Shown here: piece after piece, positions 37,101 to 49,540 of the stretch | Numbering within the stretch: the first letter of the stretch is position 1 | Layout of the letters: every line of letters starts with the position of its first letter | DNA from: Setophaga petechia | Lineage: Eukaryota; Chordata; Aves; Passeriformes; Parulidae | Length of the DNA: 64,000 bases | Direction: 5' to 3' | Assembly: GCA_024362935.1 (NCBI GenBank) | Contig: JANCRA010000007.1 | Span: 18,649,003 to 18,713,002 of the forward strand | Made by a program: the position numbers and the translations under genes | The notes under the pieces: model-generated | The model's input: the letters and a program-made list of their open reading frames with translations, nothing else | Told to the model about the DNA's origin: nothing | Databases searched by the model: none

Positions 37101-38794
37101 GTCTTAACCTCTTGGAGTTTTGTAGGTGTCCTCACAAGTGCAGCAGTAGCATTTTCTATATGTCCTATCGACCTTAGATCACAGTGTGGCATCTCTTGCC
37201 ATAATAGCTTGCATGAGCACATCTTGGAAAAAAATGTTTTTATCTAAGGACTAATTCAAGATATAGCAAGTAGTCCTTAAAGAAAACAAAATGCTATGGG
37301 TGAGGATATAAGCACATTAAGTTATATATGTCAGGATTTTCAGATCTAGTGATAAATGGGAGCAAGACTAGAGCTACATAAAAAGGCAGATTTTCATAGA
37401 GAGCAGAAATAACATGGATTTAAGATACTTTGAAAAATGTTATGCTTATGGCTTTTCTGTAGGAATGATGACTCTCTGACTACTTTTGAATTTTTCTTTT
37501 TATGTTAGCATTACTCTATCAATTGTAGTTGTGTTTCTCATGATTTATAAAACCAAAAGATTGTAAATTTTTAAAGGGAGATCTCTAAAAGTGACACTAT
37601 ACAAAGGTTTTTTTCCAGTAGTTCTAGTGTAAATTACTGTAGTAATTTATAAAGTAAAAAAGTACTTTGGGAGAAGAACTGCAAACTTGATCAGTGTTAG
37701 GCATAACTGGCACTCACTACTGGGCACCATTTTTACTTCCTAGTCAGAGCTTCCTAGGAAGATTTAGCAAGAACTGCTGTCAGAGTAACCTTGCAAAGCC
37801 TCCCATGCTGCTCCCATGCATGCTGAATCTTGCTTTTATGTATGTTAGCGGGAAGTACCACATTTACACACCTCTGTTGTCTGAGAAACTGCACCACCTG
37901 AGAACAGAGAATTGGTGACAGAAGATATGCAGAACCTTAGCAGGACAGGAGCCTTCCAGTTATTTGTTATTCAGAAGGAAGTGCGTGTAGTATCCTCCCT
38001 TTAAAAAAAGCAGCTCTTACTAGGACAAGTTAGTGCCTAAGGTTAGACTTTTTCTTGAGGAGGAAGTACTCCATATCATAATTTGTGCTACCTTAGGAAC
38101 TTCAGATGTTTCTTCCACTCTTGGTCTCTTTATGCTATTGTACAGCAGGTTGGTGAAACTGAAATATGTGGCAAGTGTGTCCTAGAACACTCAGAGGATT
38201 GACAGACACCATGATGGGAACACCAGCTCTTAAAAGACTGCTGTAGTAAAAGGCTACCATAAATGTATCAACAGGGGATTGTGTAGGAGTTAGAGGGATG
38301 CAGAGACTTTATTTCTATAAAGACTTGCAATGGAACCACTGCCAAATGTTTCCCATTTTGATGTTCATTGTTTGAAAAGAAAGTTAATGAAAGTTCTGGA
38401 AAGAGTTCAGAAGAGAGCTGTGAGAAATTGTTTTAAGGCTTAGAATAAGAAATCAATCTATTTAAATCTTAGCCAAAATGTAACTTGACCCTACTCTCTG
38501 TACTAAAAATACACAGTGAAAGTATTTTGGATAATAGATAAAAGGGATCTAATGAAATAGGTTACAGTAAGATCCATTGAATTGAAGCTAAAGCTCATCA
38601 AATTCAGTCTAGGATTAAGCCACTGCATATGAACAAAGAGCACTAACTTTTGGAGCAACTATTTGTAGTCCAGTAGAGATATTCCATCACATGAAATCTT
38701 TAAAGCCAAATTTATGCATGTTTTTCAAAGATATTCCCAAGCTTAAAACAGAAGTTCCATAATGCATGGTGCAGAAACTGCTGAGCAAAGTTCT

Positions 38795-38870
38795 TTGATC
38801 TGTGCTACGCAGGAGGTCGGTCTGGATGATCATAGTATTTCCTTCTGTCTTTAATCTATTGAAGCGCATT
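38795..38870 (+). mobile_element. CR1-like LINE 3' fragment (degenerate)
   Basis: The string with GCAGGAGGTCGGTCTGGATG, followed by ATCATAGTATTTCCTTCTGTC and an ATCTAT-like end, matches the 3' part of avian/reptilian CR1 elements (consensus ... CAGGAGGTC AGACTAGATGATC ... CCCTTCTGGCCTT ... TCTATGA, from memory). Only about 75 bp is recognisable and no coding part remains, so this is an old truncated insertion. Confidence 0.65.
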
Positions 38871-39288
38871 ATGACAAGCTTAACATGTATTTACAAGTTT
38901 CCATCTAATTAACAGAATGTAGGAGAGTGTATTTACAGAAAAACAATCAAATATTTTTAGATACTACTGTACCTTTAATTTATTAGCTTTTGTTAAAAGC
39001 ATGTAACAATCTAGAGGATATAAAGAATAATTTACAAAAATATAAATCTTGGTTATTTTATTTTAGTATTTCAACATATTACTATACTGTATGTGTTACT
39101 CAGAGAATATGTTTAACAACCTGAAATTATCCAGCAAACCAAAAATGTGGGATATTACATGTCTTTTGTAGAACAAATTATATATTAAGGAAGGGTAACC
39201 AAAAATGACTATATTAACATACTGTTTATATGAAAACTTATGCAGTGAACTATACTTGAATCCTGAAGAAAATATACATTTTAAGCCC

Positions 39289-39294
39289 TTTATT
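39289..39294 (-). promoter_or_regulatory. Candidate poly(A) signal of GDF10
   Basis: TTTATT on plus reads AATAAA on minus, about 490 bp past the GDF10 stop. Another AATAAA on minus lies at 39057-39062. Which is used cannot be told from sequence. Confidence 0.35.
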
Positions 39295-39780
39295 ACAGCA
39301 TTTCTCAGTATAAATATGCATATTAAGAGTATGAGTATTTTAGGCAAAAACTTTTGATTTGTGTACAAAAGTGATATTCTAAAATAAGCCTGCCTTTGCA
39401 AGTTCACTTCCCATCTTCTTGGTTAACTGAAGAGATAAAATAGTCAGAAAATAACATACAAAAACATATTTTAGTCCTTTGATTATGGAAAACTTTACAC
39501 TTTAATTTCTTTCTAAACACCAGGTATCTTGGCTAGGTGGGTTAGGAAGGTATCTGAAGTACTGAATTCCTGGAAGATGAATATGAAAGACAAATGATGA
39601 CAGTGCAGCCCATCCTTTGAGGCAAGCACGTGCGTTGTTTTAGTCTTTCCGTGTGCTTTATGTAGAAGAACTGGAGACTTGAATGCTTCATCAACACAAG
39701 TGGATGATTTTCTCCTTTACAACTTCCCAGAGCAGTCAGGCAGGATTTGTAGGCCTTGTTAAAGGTGTGTTTGTACGAAC

Positions 39781-39972
39781 TTATCGGCAGGCACAAGTTT
39801 CAACTGACATATTGGGATATACCTTTAAAACAACATTTTTGTTCTCATCTAAGAACAGGACACTGAGTGAGCTCATTTTGTCAGGAACACAGCAGGGTTC
39901 TGGGATGCCAGGAATGATTCCTACTGCTTTTACGATGCTCTGAATTGTAGCATGATTTGATGGTCGGACAAT
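39781..39972 (-). CDS. GDF10: GDF10 coding exon 3 (C-terminal half of the mature ligand)
   Basis: 192 bp after acceptor TGTTCTAG, coding [47 protein letters not shown] and VETCACR, stop TAA at 39781-39783. It lies opposite a plus-strand open frame that is only its shadow. Confidence 0.95.
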   Translation of the reverse strand: MVRPSNHATIQSIVKAVGIIPGIPEPCCVPDKMSSLSVLFLDENKNVVLKVYPNMSVETCACR

Positions 39973-42900
39973 CTAGAACAGAGAAGGAAATAGTTACAAC
40001 TTCATTTATGAGCAGTCACTTTCCTAGGTGGACTTGGTTTAAGCAATCAGTTTCCTATGTGAACTTGGAAAATCACAACAATTATGCAGTTGTTTGTTTC
40101 TCAATAAAGCAAATACGTCATTGTTTGAGTTACAGGGCCATGTAGCTCAGCCAATCCCTCACACTTTCAGCCTTTCTGAGATGGATGTATCCAACAGATA
40201 TTTGGTGTTCCTTAGGCTACCTTCATAAATACCAGAGGAGGGCACTGGTGGCACAGCCAGCAGCCAGAGGTCTGAAGAAAAATGTCTCTGAATGTACCTG
40301 CTACATGCTGGAGGCAGACATGCAGAAGAGGAAGCCTAAACTGGGGCATAGTTCTCAGTTGCTAGATGCTATATTTTTTTTTCTTAACCTCTTGTCTGAC
40401 TTAGAAAATTTGCTACAGCAAGTATTTCCAAAATAACTATCCCTATGTTCCAATAGAATTTTTCTCCTATATGCTAACCTGAAATAAGTTACTTTTTCCT
40501 GGAGTGATCACTCTCTTTTCAAAGAGCAGAGTACTCCAGAAGTAGTGTACACAGGAGAGAGTATAGAATAGTCAAGCACCCTGACAGAGCCTTTCTGATC
40601 ATAACTGCATGACAAATAGTTAATATCCGTGGTCTTTGTGTCCCTCTGCCTTCATCACCAGGCTTTTTAATTTATTTTTTTTTTCACATGGGCTAGCTTT
40701 AAACTGGGAGAAGGAAAAAAAGGCTGGGAGGCTGGGAAAAGTATGAAGTGAGGATTCACAGCAGCTTTACATCTATAACCTGTTTGGGGTTATAGCCACA
40801 AAAAAGAAGGTTTTCCATTTCAACATGAAAAATTATGCAGTCCATGGATATAACAAAGGAGGTGTTTTTAGGATAATTCAGTTTTGAAACATTTGCATTA
40901 AGTGTAACATATCAGCAAATCATATTCAACCTTAACTGCCATTAAGGCTTTCAGATCTTCCTTAATGAAGCCATTATAAGGAGTAACTTTGAAATCTGTC
41001 CTTGACCCTTCAAGACAGTGTCCCTATGGCCAAGTCCCAACAAGTGACCAATCCTGTACAGCGCCTTTCTGTATTTAGCATGTTAGCATAATTAGCTGCA
41101 GCTTGCCCTCTCTTGCTCTCCTTCATCTTTAGATTTCAAAGCTGTCCACAGACAAGCAGCAGCGACGTGGTCTCAGCTGCTGTGTGATGTAGAAATCAGT
41201 TTCTACCCATGTTGGTCATGTCAGCATATGTGGACTGCAAGAGAGAAACAGGAGATTTGAGTGTTCAAGCAACTGCAGAGTATAGAAATTCAAAGAATCA
41301 GAGCTTCGAGAATCAAGTTCTTAATTTAGCCTTTATTAAAAATCTCCTGAACTCTTCCTAGCACCTGTGTTATTTTATGTTGTTATTTAAAACAGCCACA
41401 GATCACAATGTGCTACTGAAACAGCATTTATTGCCCACATTATAGCCACCACTGCCTTCATGGACAATTACTGACTTACAGGATTCCTGGCTATCAACCT
41501 GCAGAAGATCCTACAAGGATCTTCTCCCACTGTGCAGCCTCTAATATCTGCAAGGAACAAAGACATGTGAACACAGTCTATCTAGACTGAGCAGCTGTTT
41601 CCCAAGACAACAACACTAATTATGTTTCTAATGCCTGAATGTGGATATGCTATGCCGAAAAGTGCTTAGAAGGGAAAATGCTTATGATAGAGCAGTACTC
41701 TGTATGGAATCTGGCTGCCTGAGCCCTAAATCCACAGCAGAGCCAGACAGCACACCCATCCCATGTCCAGCCAGGCTCTGAATTTTTCCAGCCCTTCTGG
41801 AAACCTGGCATCAGTGCTCAGTGATCATGGGCTAGGCTTCACATTTAACTTTGTCCCAATGTGCTAAAGTAGAAAGCTTGAAATAATTAGTTGAATGCCC
41901 AGTAATAATGGCACTGAGGAAGTGCTAATGTTTTAAATGCTGGCTGCTAAATTATGTACAACACACCAGGTTCTATGACATGCAGGACTGAAATTTATTT
42001 GGTGAATGCAGCACTGCAGCCAGCCATACATATAACATAGTGTTCCTGCTCACAGTTCAGGGAATAGTAAGTGAACTTACTATGAGAAGATTTGTACCTA
42101 AGCTGTTAAGTATCTATCAAAATCAAGACTTGCAATTATTAAAGTGGATGTGCAGAATGATCTACTGATACTAAAGAAAAAAAATTAAATCCACAATGTG
42201 ATGATACCCAACATGCCAGGTATGTAATTCTATCTCCACAGTTCTAAAAGGGTACTTTGGAAATAAGGTGTCTGTTGTCCATCATCGGTTGACTGTGCAG
42301 ACCAAGTCTTCATGAACAGCTTTAATCTGGCCTTTGATACTCTCCTGACTTACAGCATATGTGAAATAACAAATGTTTTCCTTAGTAAAATAGAGCAATT
42401 CTCATGCTCTGAACTGAATCTTCATCCATGGTGGTATCCTCTCTCTCTTCCTTTTGAAACAGTCATTAAAAAAAGCTACAGCTTTCAATCTGATTCTTTT
42501 TATCCTCTATTAAAAATACAAAGCTAACAAGTAGTAGACCTCTTTCAAAGCAAACCGAATCAATAAATGTGAATGATTTAGTTTCTCTGGTGTTAGCATC
42601 TGTTTTCTTTTGGGAGGGGGTGGATGTTCTGGGGGTTTTTTTCAGTTGGGTTTTCTTTTCCCTATTTTGGTTCTTGGGCATCAAGATACTAGTGAAAGGG
42701 AATCCTTATTATATATCAATTAATTGCTTATATTTCTAGATAAGATGTTAAGTACGTGAGCAATATAAGCTTATTTAACTATTCAAGCTAGAAATGGATC
42801 CTCTCTCTTTTGGCCCTACCAGCATTTGTGTAATGCTGTTTTGCTCACAAGAAGCCAGACGTGCTAAAAGCATCTTTTTTGAAGGGTGGAGTTGTTGTTT

Positions 42901-45900
42901 GGTTGGGGATTTTTTATTTCTTGGGTTTATGCTGTTGTGTGTGAAGAGTGCATTAGACTGTGAGTCTATGACAAAGGACCCATATTCCCAGGCTGTCTTT
43001 TGTTTTGGGTAAGTAAAGTGGTGATTTTGTTGCATGATCAATATGTGTTACAACAACAAAGTAAAGTTGTATATAAGTCTGTGCAAGCTTTAACTTCTGC
43101 CAAACCATGTATCAATTTATGTACACCTGGCTCAGCACTGGCCAGCTATACAAGAACATGTGGTCTGATTTGTACTTCCTACCATGAAATCTGGATTTCC
43201 ACTGTTCCTGGACTTAAAATTAGCCAACATATCTACTCTTCCTGGAATTATACTACTTGTTTCAACACAAATATACATCAATCTCCCTGGATGTAAAGTA
43301 GGGCAGATTCCTGTCTCAGAGCCTTGAAATTCTGTGCTGTACAGCACTATTCTTTGTTTATGTGCCAAATGACCACATACAAAAACGTCAGTCGAACAAA
43401 TAATCAGGCCATTTGTAGGCAGAATTGCAAAATACAGTTTCTAAATATGCAGGTAATGCAGTGCTTCAGATCCTCCCCTCTGCCTTTACTTGAAAGCCTT
43501 ATAAAATCCTGAAAGTTCTTGTCCAACATAGGACTACCAGCTTTTCTACTTCTTGCCATAGAGCAGAGTGGGAGCGAGACAAATGTTAGCCTCTCCACTG
43601 GCAAATTTCACACTGCTTCTATAGGAGGAATTCAGTATGCTTACTTTAGAGTGCCAGAGCCAATTTTGTGGCACTTCTAGAGACATAAGGTAAATCAACA
43701 TTTTTGTTCCAGAAGGATTATCTAACATTTTTAGAATTTAGATACACAAATATAATCTTAAACATTATTATTGTTTTCAAAAGTGACAAGTAGTTTCCTG
43801 AAGTTAAAAATACTTCAGTGTAACTACTCTTTATTTTTCTTCTGAAGTGTTACAAGTGGAATCCAGAAATATGCTGATAGAGTAGGTTGTTTTAATATTA
43901 GCATATAGTACTTCATGCTTCTGCCACTACAATAGAGTATTTGGATGATTTATTGTGTATAACCATATTTTCATAAAATACAAAAATCTTTATACTATGG
44001 TTTCAAGACATAAGATGAGAAATTATAAAATAAGCCTGAGATATTTTTCCTATTCTTCAGATTGCATTTGAAGAAAAGTGGCAATCTTTCTGCACTCTGA
44101 TGACTAAGTTGATGGAAACAATATTGTTTCAATTCTTTTGGTCAAGGCAACAAAACACAACGAAAAAAGGTAAAAATCGAAAGGAAATTCTAACTAAAGA
44201 AGTAGTCGGATAAGCAGAACAGTAGGCCTAAGCTGACAAGCTGACAAGAATAAAAAGGCATACTACCTTGGGCATTGGAAATTCACATGCACCTGCACAG
44301 TAGTAAGCATCAAATGATTTGGGAGATATGATCCATTCATTCCAGCCAATATCAGCAAAGTCAACTTTCATGTATCTTCTTGAACAAACCCTTGGCTCAT
44401 TCCATTGTTTTCGCCTTGCTTTCTTCATTGTTTTCTCATCAAAATTTAGCACCTGAGACTTTTTAAGTGTTTCTGTATTTTCTTGCCCTTTTCTCCTTCG
44501 ATCTTTGCGTGAGGCTTTTGGTTTCAAGGATCTGTAGGCATTCTCCCATATGTCATGTTTGTTGTATTTATTGTTGTTATAATCTACTTCTGGCAACTCA
44601 TTGTTCTGAATAGAGCTGGCAAGGTACGTATCCCTCCTAACTCGAGTGTCAGTAGAAGCATTAGGGGACAGATTTGGGTCCCCATCATTGGGAGGGAACG
44701 GGTCATAACGCTGTAGGGTGCCTGCCACACTGTTAGGTTCAGAGATTGCAAGATCATTGGCATAAACTAGTATATAAGGTAAATGGCTGGCAACTTGTTC
44801 GGGGAAGCCCTGGTGCTTCTCCCCAGAATCAAGCTCAGCACAGAGAATGAGCTCTCCAACTCGTTTTGATTCTTTTACAATGTGTGAAATGTCCTTTGCA
44901 TGCCAAGCTCCTCGCCTCTGAAGAAGCACAGTGATGTTCCCTTTCACTAGCCCATAGGCAGAATTCTGGTGAATGCTTTGGAACACCAGGTTGAGCCGTA
45001 GGAGCGGAGGCAGGTGAAGGAGGCGGCAGGATGAGTTCTTGGACCGTTTACAAAACACCTCCCGATGCCGAGGGCGTTTGTCAGCATAGAAGTGAAAAGT
45101 GGCAGCAAGGATCATTTCTGTATCCTGCATGGATGTCAGATTGAAGCAGTACAAGGGCTTCTGGGCCAAGAATTCTGCAAGAGAGCAAGGAAAACATGGA
45201 TGTATATATGAAACCAAAAACGGTAGTCAAATTTTATTTCCATTTAAGTGAATTAACAAATTTTAATTTTCACTTACATCAAATCATTTAGTATAGTGAG
45301 CTTGCCACTTCAGCTTAAAACTATGGTGCATAAGAGGAGGAAACAAAACTTAACTATTTAATAGCAATATTACAATAGCATTGAGAGTGTCCAACATACT
45401 GGGCATCTTTTGTACACACAAGGGATAAAATTCCTTTTAGAGATTTTTAGTTTCAGACTGCCCTTCATTCTAGGCAGACAAGAAAAGCAATCCTTGATTG
45501 ATTTCATTCATAACAAAGGCTCAGAGAAGCTGTCAAATTTACCTGCAGCAGGGCTCAGAGAAATACCTTGCTGAAACCAGTACTGGCAGAAACCAGGTTT
45601 ACAGTTAATATTCAAGATTGTCTAATCTAAAGCTGACTGCAGATTCCTGAAGGATGTCTGTGTGCCAACTCTGTGGGCAACAGCTCATCATCTGTAAGTA
45701 GTGCACATGAGACATTTCATAAGGGACCTGGCAGTAAGCAGTGTTACACAGTTTGGGGGTCATTACTCCTCTGAGCAATCCTCCTTTCCAGTACACATCG
45801 GGTAGGACCTTTGTTTAAAGCACTCTAAAACACACTTGGTTTCTAAGGCTTGTGTTTAGATCTGCACAAAGTTAGTGATAAATGCTATTGATCAGGAGCT

Positions 45901-48900
45901 GACTCTTGAAATTCAAACTCCATTTGAAACAGCTTCTTTTTAGCTAGTTGAACAGTTTGTGCTCAGTTTACATCTTTACTCTCATTTAGAGGAAGACAAG
46001 CAATTTTACGCTGATAACTGCTTACACCATGTTTATTTAAACAGTAGAAACCTCTCTTAGTGCGTTAAAATATAATCCCATCCCAACATAAAAAGATGAT
46101 GCCTTAATAGCCTATCATTGTGAAAAGTTCCTTTTTTTTTTTTTACTAGCTCAACAGTATACAGGAAGGTGGTAGCAGAACCAAGAAGTGATTCCTGTTC
46201 TCCCAAGCTCACACCACTACATAGTGGTGCATCAAAGGATTACAGTCTGTAAATTTGCGTCTTTAATTAACCCAAGTGGACCAACCCTTTGGCAGCCCTG
46301 TTTGACATACCTGAAAATTCTCTGGCAGAAGGAAGTAAAAAACCACCCCAAAACAAACAAAACCCAACAAATGCAACAGGCAGGCTTCCCAGAAACATTT
46401 AGGTTTGTTTTTCAGTGCACTACGGATGATGAGCCACAGAAATTTTGGCAACAACAGAAAGGCAGTACTGTTAACTGCCACCTGTTGGAACATTCTTGCT
46501 TTAAAACAGTTTCATTTGAAAGAAGCAAATGAATAGTGTTACACCTTACTAAATTGGTGGTTGCTATCTCCCAGTTGGTGCTGGATAGAGCCATGAGTTG
46601 GACTAAAAGAACAGTAGATAAGGATGATCATTAATCCCAAACCCACACAGGCAATTTTGGAGTACAAATGTTCAAGTTCAAATGTTCAAATGCAATTTCC
46701 ATCTACACCATCTGTATTTTGTTCCTGATACAGTGAAGTGGAACAGCTTGCACTCATGTGATAAGAGCCTATTGGTTTCTGTCAGTTCAGGCAGGGCAGG
46801 ACCCTATTAGTAAGCTTTTAGGAAACACTAGTTATATGTATAGGTGCTCATACTATGAAAAAAACTTAAGGGTTTAGATTTTATTCAAGTCTTTGAAGCA
46901 CAGAAATTTCACAAGGCTAATATATGATTTCTTAGGCCAAGGAAGAGAGTAATTATAATACTTCCTTTAGAACACTAGGCTTTATAATGGCATGTTCATT
47001 TCAGAAGGCATATGCTTCTAAGAAGACGTCTATCTACTGGCTCTCCCTACTAGAGCTGTGTACAGTTGATTTTTTAAATATTTCTTTTAGTAGTAAAATG
47101 CTCCAGGCACCATCAGTTCTGTAGTTACAGCTGTGAAGCACAAGCATTGTCGGGATAAAGACTTTTCAAACACCATGTCTCAGGGTTTCAGAAGGTAACT
47201 TAGGACCTCTCTGCCTTGCTTGCACGATCAGACAAATGAGCGAAATAATATTGATTTGTATTTGGTCAGCACGGTCTACCTGTGGGTAGAAAATGCTGAT
47301 ATTTTAGTTTTTAAAACAGTTACAATTAGACTACTTTGATGCTAGTAGTGTGTGCATCAGATTATTTGAAAAATTAAGAATAAGAATATAGTGCAATTCT
47401 TGCCTTGTCCTCAAATCCCTCTTGTAGTCCAGGGCCTTATTAGGGTGACAGCTGCTCAGTTCACAGAAAAATGAAATTGTTAACAGGAGGTCATGGAAAA
47501 CCACCCACAGTGGAAGCTCCTTCCTAACCCCAGTTATAGTAACTAATAATGATCTAGAGCATGACAATTAATTTTTCTCCTAAGTGTCTGCAATTGCTTT
47601 ACATAATAACTCCTAGATTTTTAGACATTTTCATTAGCCACTTACTCTTCCCTGGACTTTCCCCCTCCTTGAATATGATTGCTTTTTGGTATTACAGTTG
47701 ACATAGGACAGAAATTAGGTTAAGGTGAACAAGAGAATATGAATTATTGTGCAATATTATAGTAAGCATTCCCTAAACCACTGTATACTGCATTGTACTC
47801 TATACATGAGACTTAAGTGGAGGAGAAATAGATTAATTCAAAATTTGCTTTTGTGAGTTTCAATCCATTTGATTTGTCTAAATAGAATAACGAATGTTTC
47901 TGACAAGGTAGTAACAACTAGATTATGGAAACTCATGCAGTTCTTATTTTAAGAACTAAGATCTTAGTTACAGTCTGTAAGCATTAACCAAAGAAGGAAG
48001 ATGTTTTCCAGAAAAGAGTTTACGTTTCCTTGGCAAAGGATAACAAATGCATGGATTATCAACTAGGCAAACCTCCTTTTTATTATTTGATGTGATATTG
48101 GGATAATGAAAGTCTAGTAATGAAAGTGTAGGAAGGGGAAACAATACATATGTTTCTCCACCCTCATAATCAAGCCAAGTAAAACGGGGGAGAGGAACGT
48201 CAGGTATCTGTCTTCTCAGGTTTAGGCAGGGCAAGGAATTTAAGAAGCCGAACAATTTTAGGCGGTCCTGTAGGCGGCACTCTTCCTAGCAAGAACTTCT
48301 GAGGCTGCCAGAGGAGCCGGGGAGAGGACCAGTGCCTGGAGCACTCGCTGCTAGGCTTATGCTCCAAGTATTTCTGAACAGATCTTTTGGCCCAGTGCGA
48401 TGTGCGCTGGGAACGGCGCTTCTTTTGCCGCTGGTTTGCATCCACAGCAACGGAGACTTTCCCAGGGGAGGTGCTCTCGGGAAAGGAAGGAGCAAGGGAA
48501 GGTGGCAAGCCTCGCAAAGCGAGGGGCGACACCCTGTTCGTGTAGGTAGCAAGGGACCCCCAGCATTCACCCAGAGCGACACCGCCCGCAGTCAGTGACA
48601 CCCTCGACGCAAACCCGTCACTTTAAAGCGAAAGAGGAGCGAGGGGGCTCCAGCGGTGTCCCCCGCGCCCGGCCCGTCTTACCCGGCCTGGCTTTGAAGC
48701 TGCGGACCGTGTTGCCGTCGCCGGGCCGGCTTTCTTCCCGGTTGTACTTCTCGTAGAGCTTAAGCATGTGGACAGCTACCATGTCCTGAGCGATGCTGCC
48801 CAGCCCAGGGGGCGGCGAAGAGCCGCGCCGGGGGTCGCGGCCGGGGGCGGACGAGGCCGGGTCGGCCGGCGGCTGGACGGGGCAGGCGGGCGGGCTGCCG

Positions 48901-48980
48901 GCGCCCTCCCCCTCAGGCGAACGGCAGCCCCCATGGCCCAGGGCCCACAGCAGGAGGCAGCAGGTCAGGCGGGCGGCCAT
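39781..48980 (-). CDS. GDF10: GDF10 / BMP3B precursor (whole CDS, three exons)
   Basis: Secreted TGF-beta superfamily ligand of the BMP3 group, known in mammals for bone and neural roles and for signalling unlike canonical osteogenic BMPs. Exons 48980-48683, 45174-44267 and 39972-39781 join in phases 1 and 0 to 465 aa (human 478). The start [19 protein letters not shown] is a signal peptide; an in-frame ATG 30 codons upstream (49070) would precede it with a Pro/Ala-rich stretch. The N-terminal propeptide is poorly conserved and Pro/Ser-rich, then come [19 protein letters not shown] and NTVRSFKAR, family hallmarks. Exon 2 gives [40 protein letters not shown] and [16 protein letters not shown], with a basic processing region at residues 351-355. 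Mature knot cysteines: C363, YC392, AC396, then PCC and TCACR in exon 3. BMP3 is the nearest alternative; [16 protein letters not shown] and the locus favour GDF10. Confidence 0.96.
39973..44266 (-). other. GDF10 intron 2
   Basis: 4294-bp GT-AG intron. AT-rich, short open frames only. No RNA gene, mobile element or conserved coding piece recognised. Confidence 0.85.
44267..45174 (-). CDS. GDF10: GDF10 coding exon 2
   Basis: 908 bp after acceptor CTCTTGCAG, beginning with the completed Glu codon then [14 protein letters not shown]. It carries most of the propeptide and the first three knot cysteines, ending in CEFPMPK with CCCAAG|GTAGTA (phase 0). The open frame continues a few residues into the intron before a stop. 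Confidence 0.95.
45175..48682 (-). other. GDF10 intron 1
   Basis: 3508-bp GT-AG intron. The right end (from about 48260) lies within the CpG island; the rest is AT-rich with no recognised element. Short open frames at 48200-48600 are by-products of GC-rich sequence. Confidence 0.85.
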
Positions 48981-49540
48981 CGGGGGATGCTGCGGGCGGC
49001 TGGCCGGGCGCGGAGCGGCGGCGGCTGGGTCGCTGCCTGCGTCTGGGTCTCCCGGTTGGCCCTGCCGCACCGGGGCGAGGGGGCGGCGGGGCCAGGGAGG
49101 AGGAGGGAGGGTGGGGGCGGCCCCCCCCCCGCCGCTGATGCCGCCTCCGCCGGGCCAATCCCCGGGCCCGGGGAGCTGCGGGCCGGGGGCGGCGGAGCGG
49201 GGGCAGCTCCCGTGCTCCGGGTGCGGGGTGCTGCGGGAGGGGACTCTGCGTTTCTCCGACGTGGGGCTTCCCCGCTCCTTAAAGCGTAGCGGGAAAAGGA
49301 CCTAAATTAATTAGCGCCCAGCTGCTGATGAGAGACGCATGTCACCGCCGCCGCTGCGGCATGGAGCGCTGCGGCAGGACGGCACCTTGGCTGCCTGCAC
49401 CAGCCGGGAGGCCGGGGGGGGCTTGAGAATAATTTCCGAAAGATAGAAGCAATAGATAGCAAGCAGGGCGGGCAGGCGGTGAGGGCACGGAAGGGTGAGT
49501 GGGTGGCAGGGGCCGCGGCAGCATGACACGGGAAGGGTGT
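48260..49540. promoter_or_regulatory. CpG island and promoter of GDF10
   Basis: A dense block of CpG and G+C in otherwise AT-rich DNA, covering the start of intron 1, coding exon 1 and about 550 bp upstream. Upstream of the ATG are CCAAT at 49155-49159 (plus strand, an inverted CCAAT box for GDF10), a TATA-like CTTTAAGG on minus at 49285-49278, and a homeodomain palindrome (AATTAATTAG) near 49305-49314. Overlapping plus-strand open frames here follow from high GC. Transcription start is not determined. Confidence 0.75.
48683..48980 (-). CDS. GDF10: GDF10 coding exon 1
   Basis: 298 bp, very GC-rich and inside the CpG island. Signal peptide, variable Pro/Ser-rich segment, then the conserved DMVAVHML helix and TVRSFKARP; the donor is CCGG|GTAAGA, one base into a Glu codon. 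Confidence 0.93.

Larger units (their letters stand above)
34113..39780. other. GDF2-GDF10 intergenic region
   Basis: About 5.7 kb between the head of GDF2 and the tail of GDF10. No TATA box or CpG island is obvious upstream of GDF2; the sequence is AT-rich. It includes an old CR1-like fragment near 38795-38870 and probably the GDF10 3' UTR up to about 39050-39290. No coding sequence recognised. Confidence 0.5.

Noticed and set aside
48768..49305. Two long plus-strand open frames (about 170 aa) opposite GDF10 exon 1
   Set aside because: They are Gly/Ala/Arg/Pro-rich shadows of a GC-rich CpG island, with no family motif.
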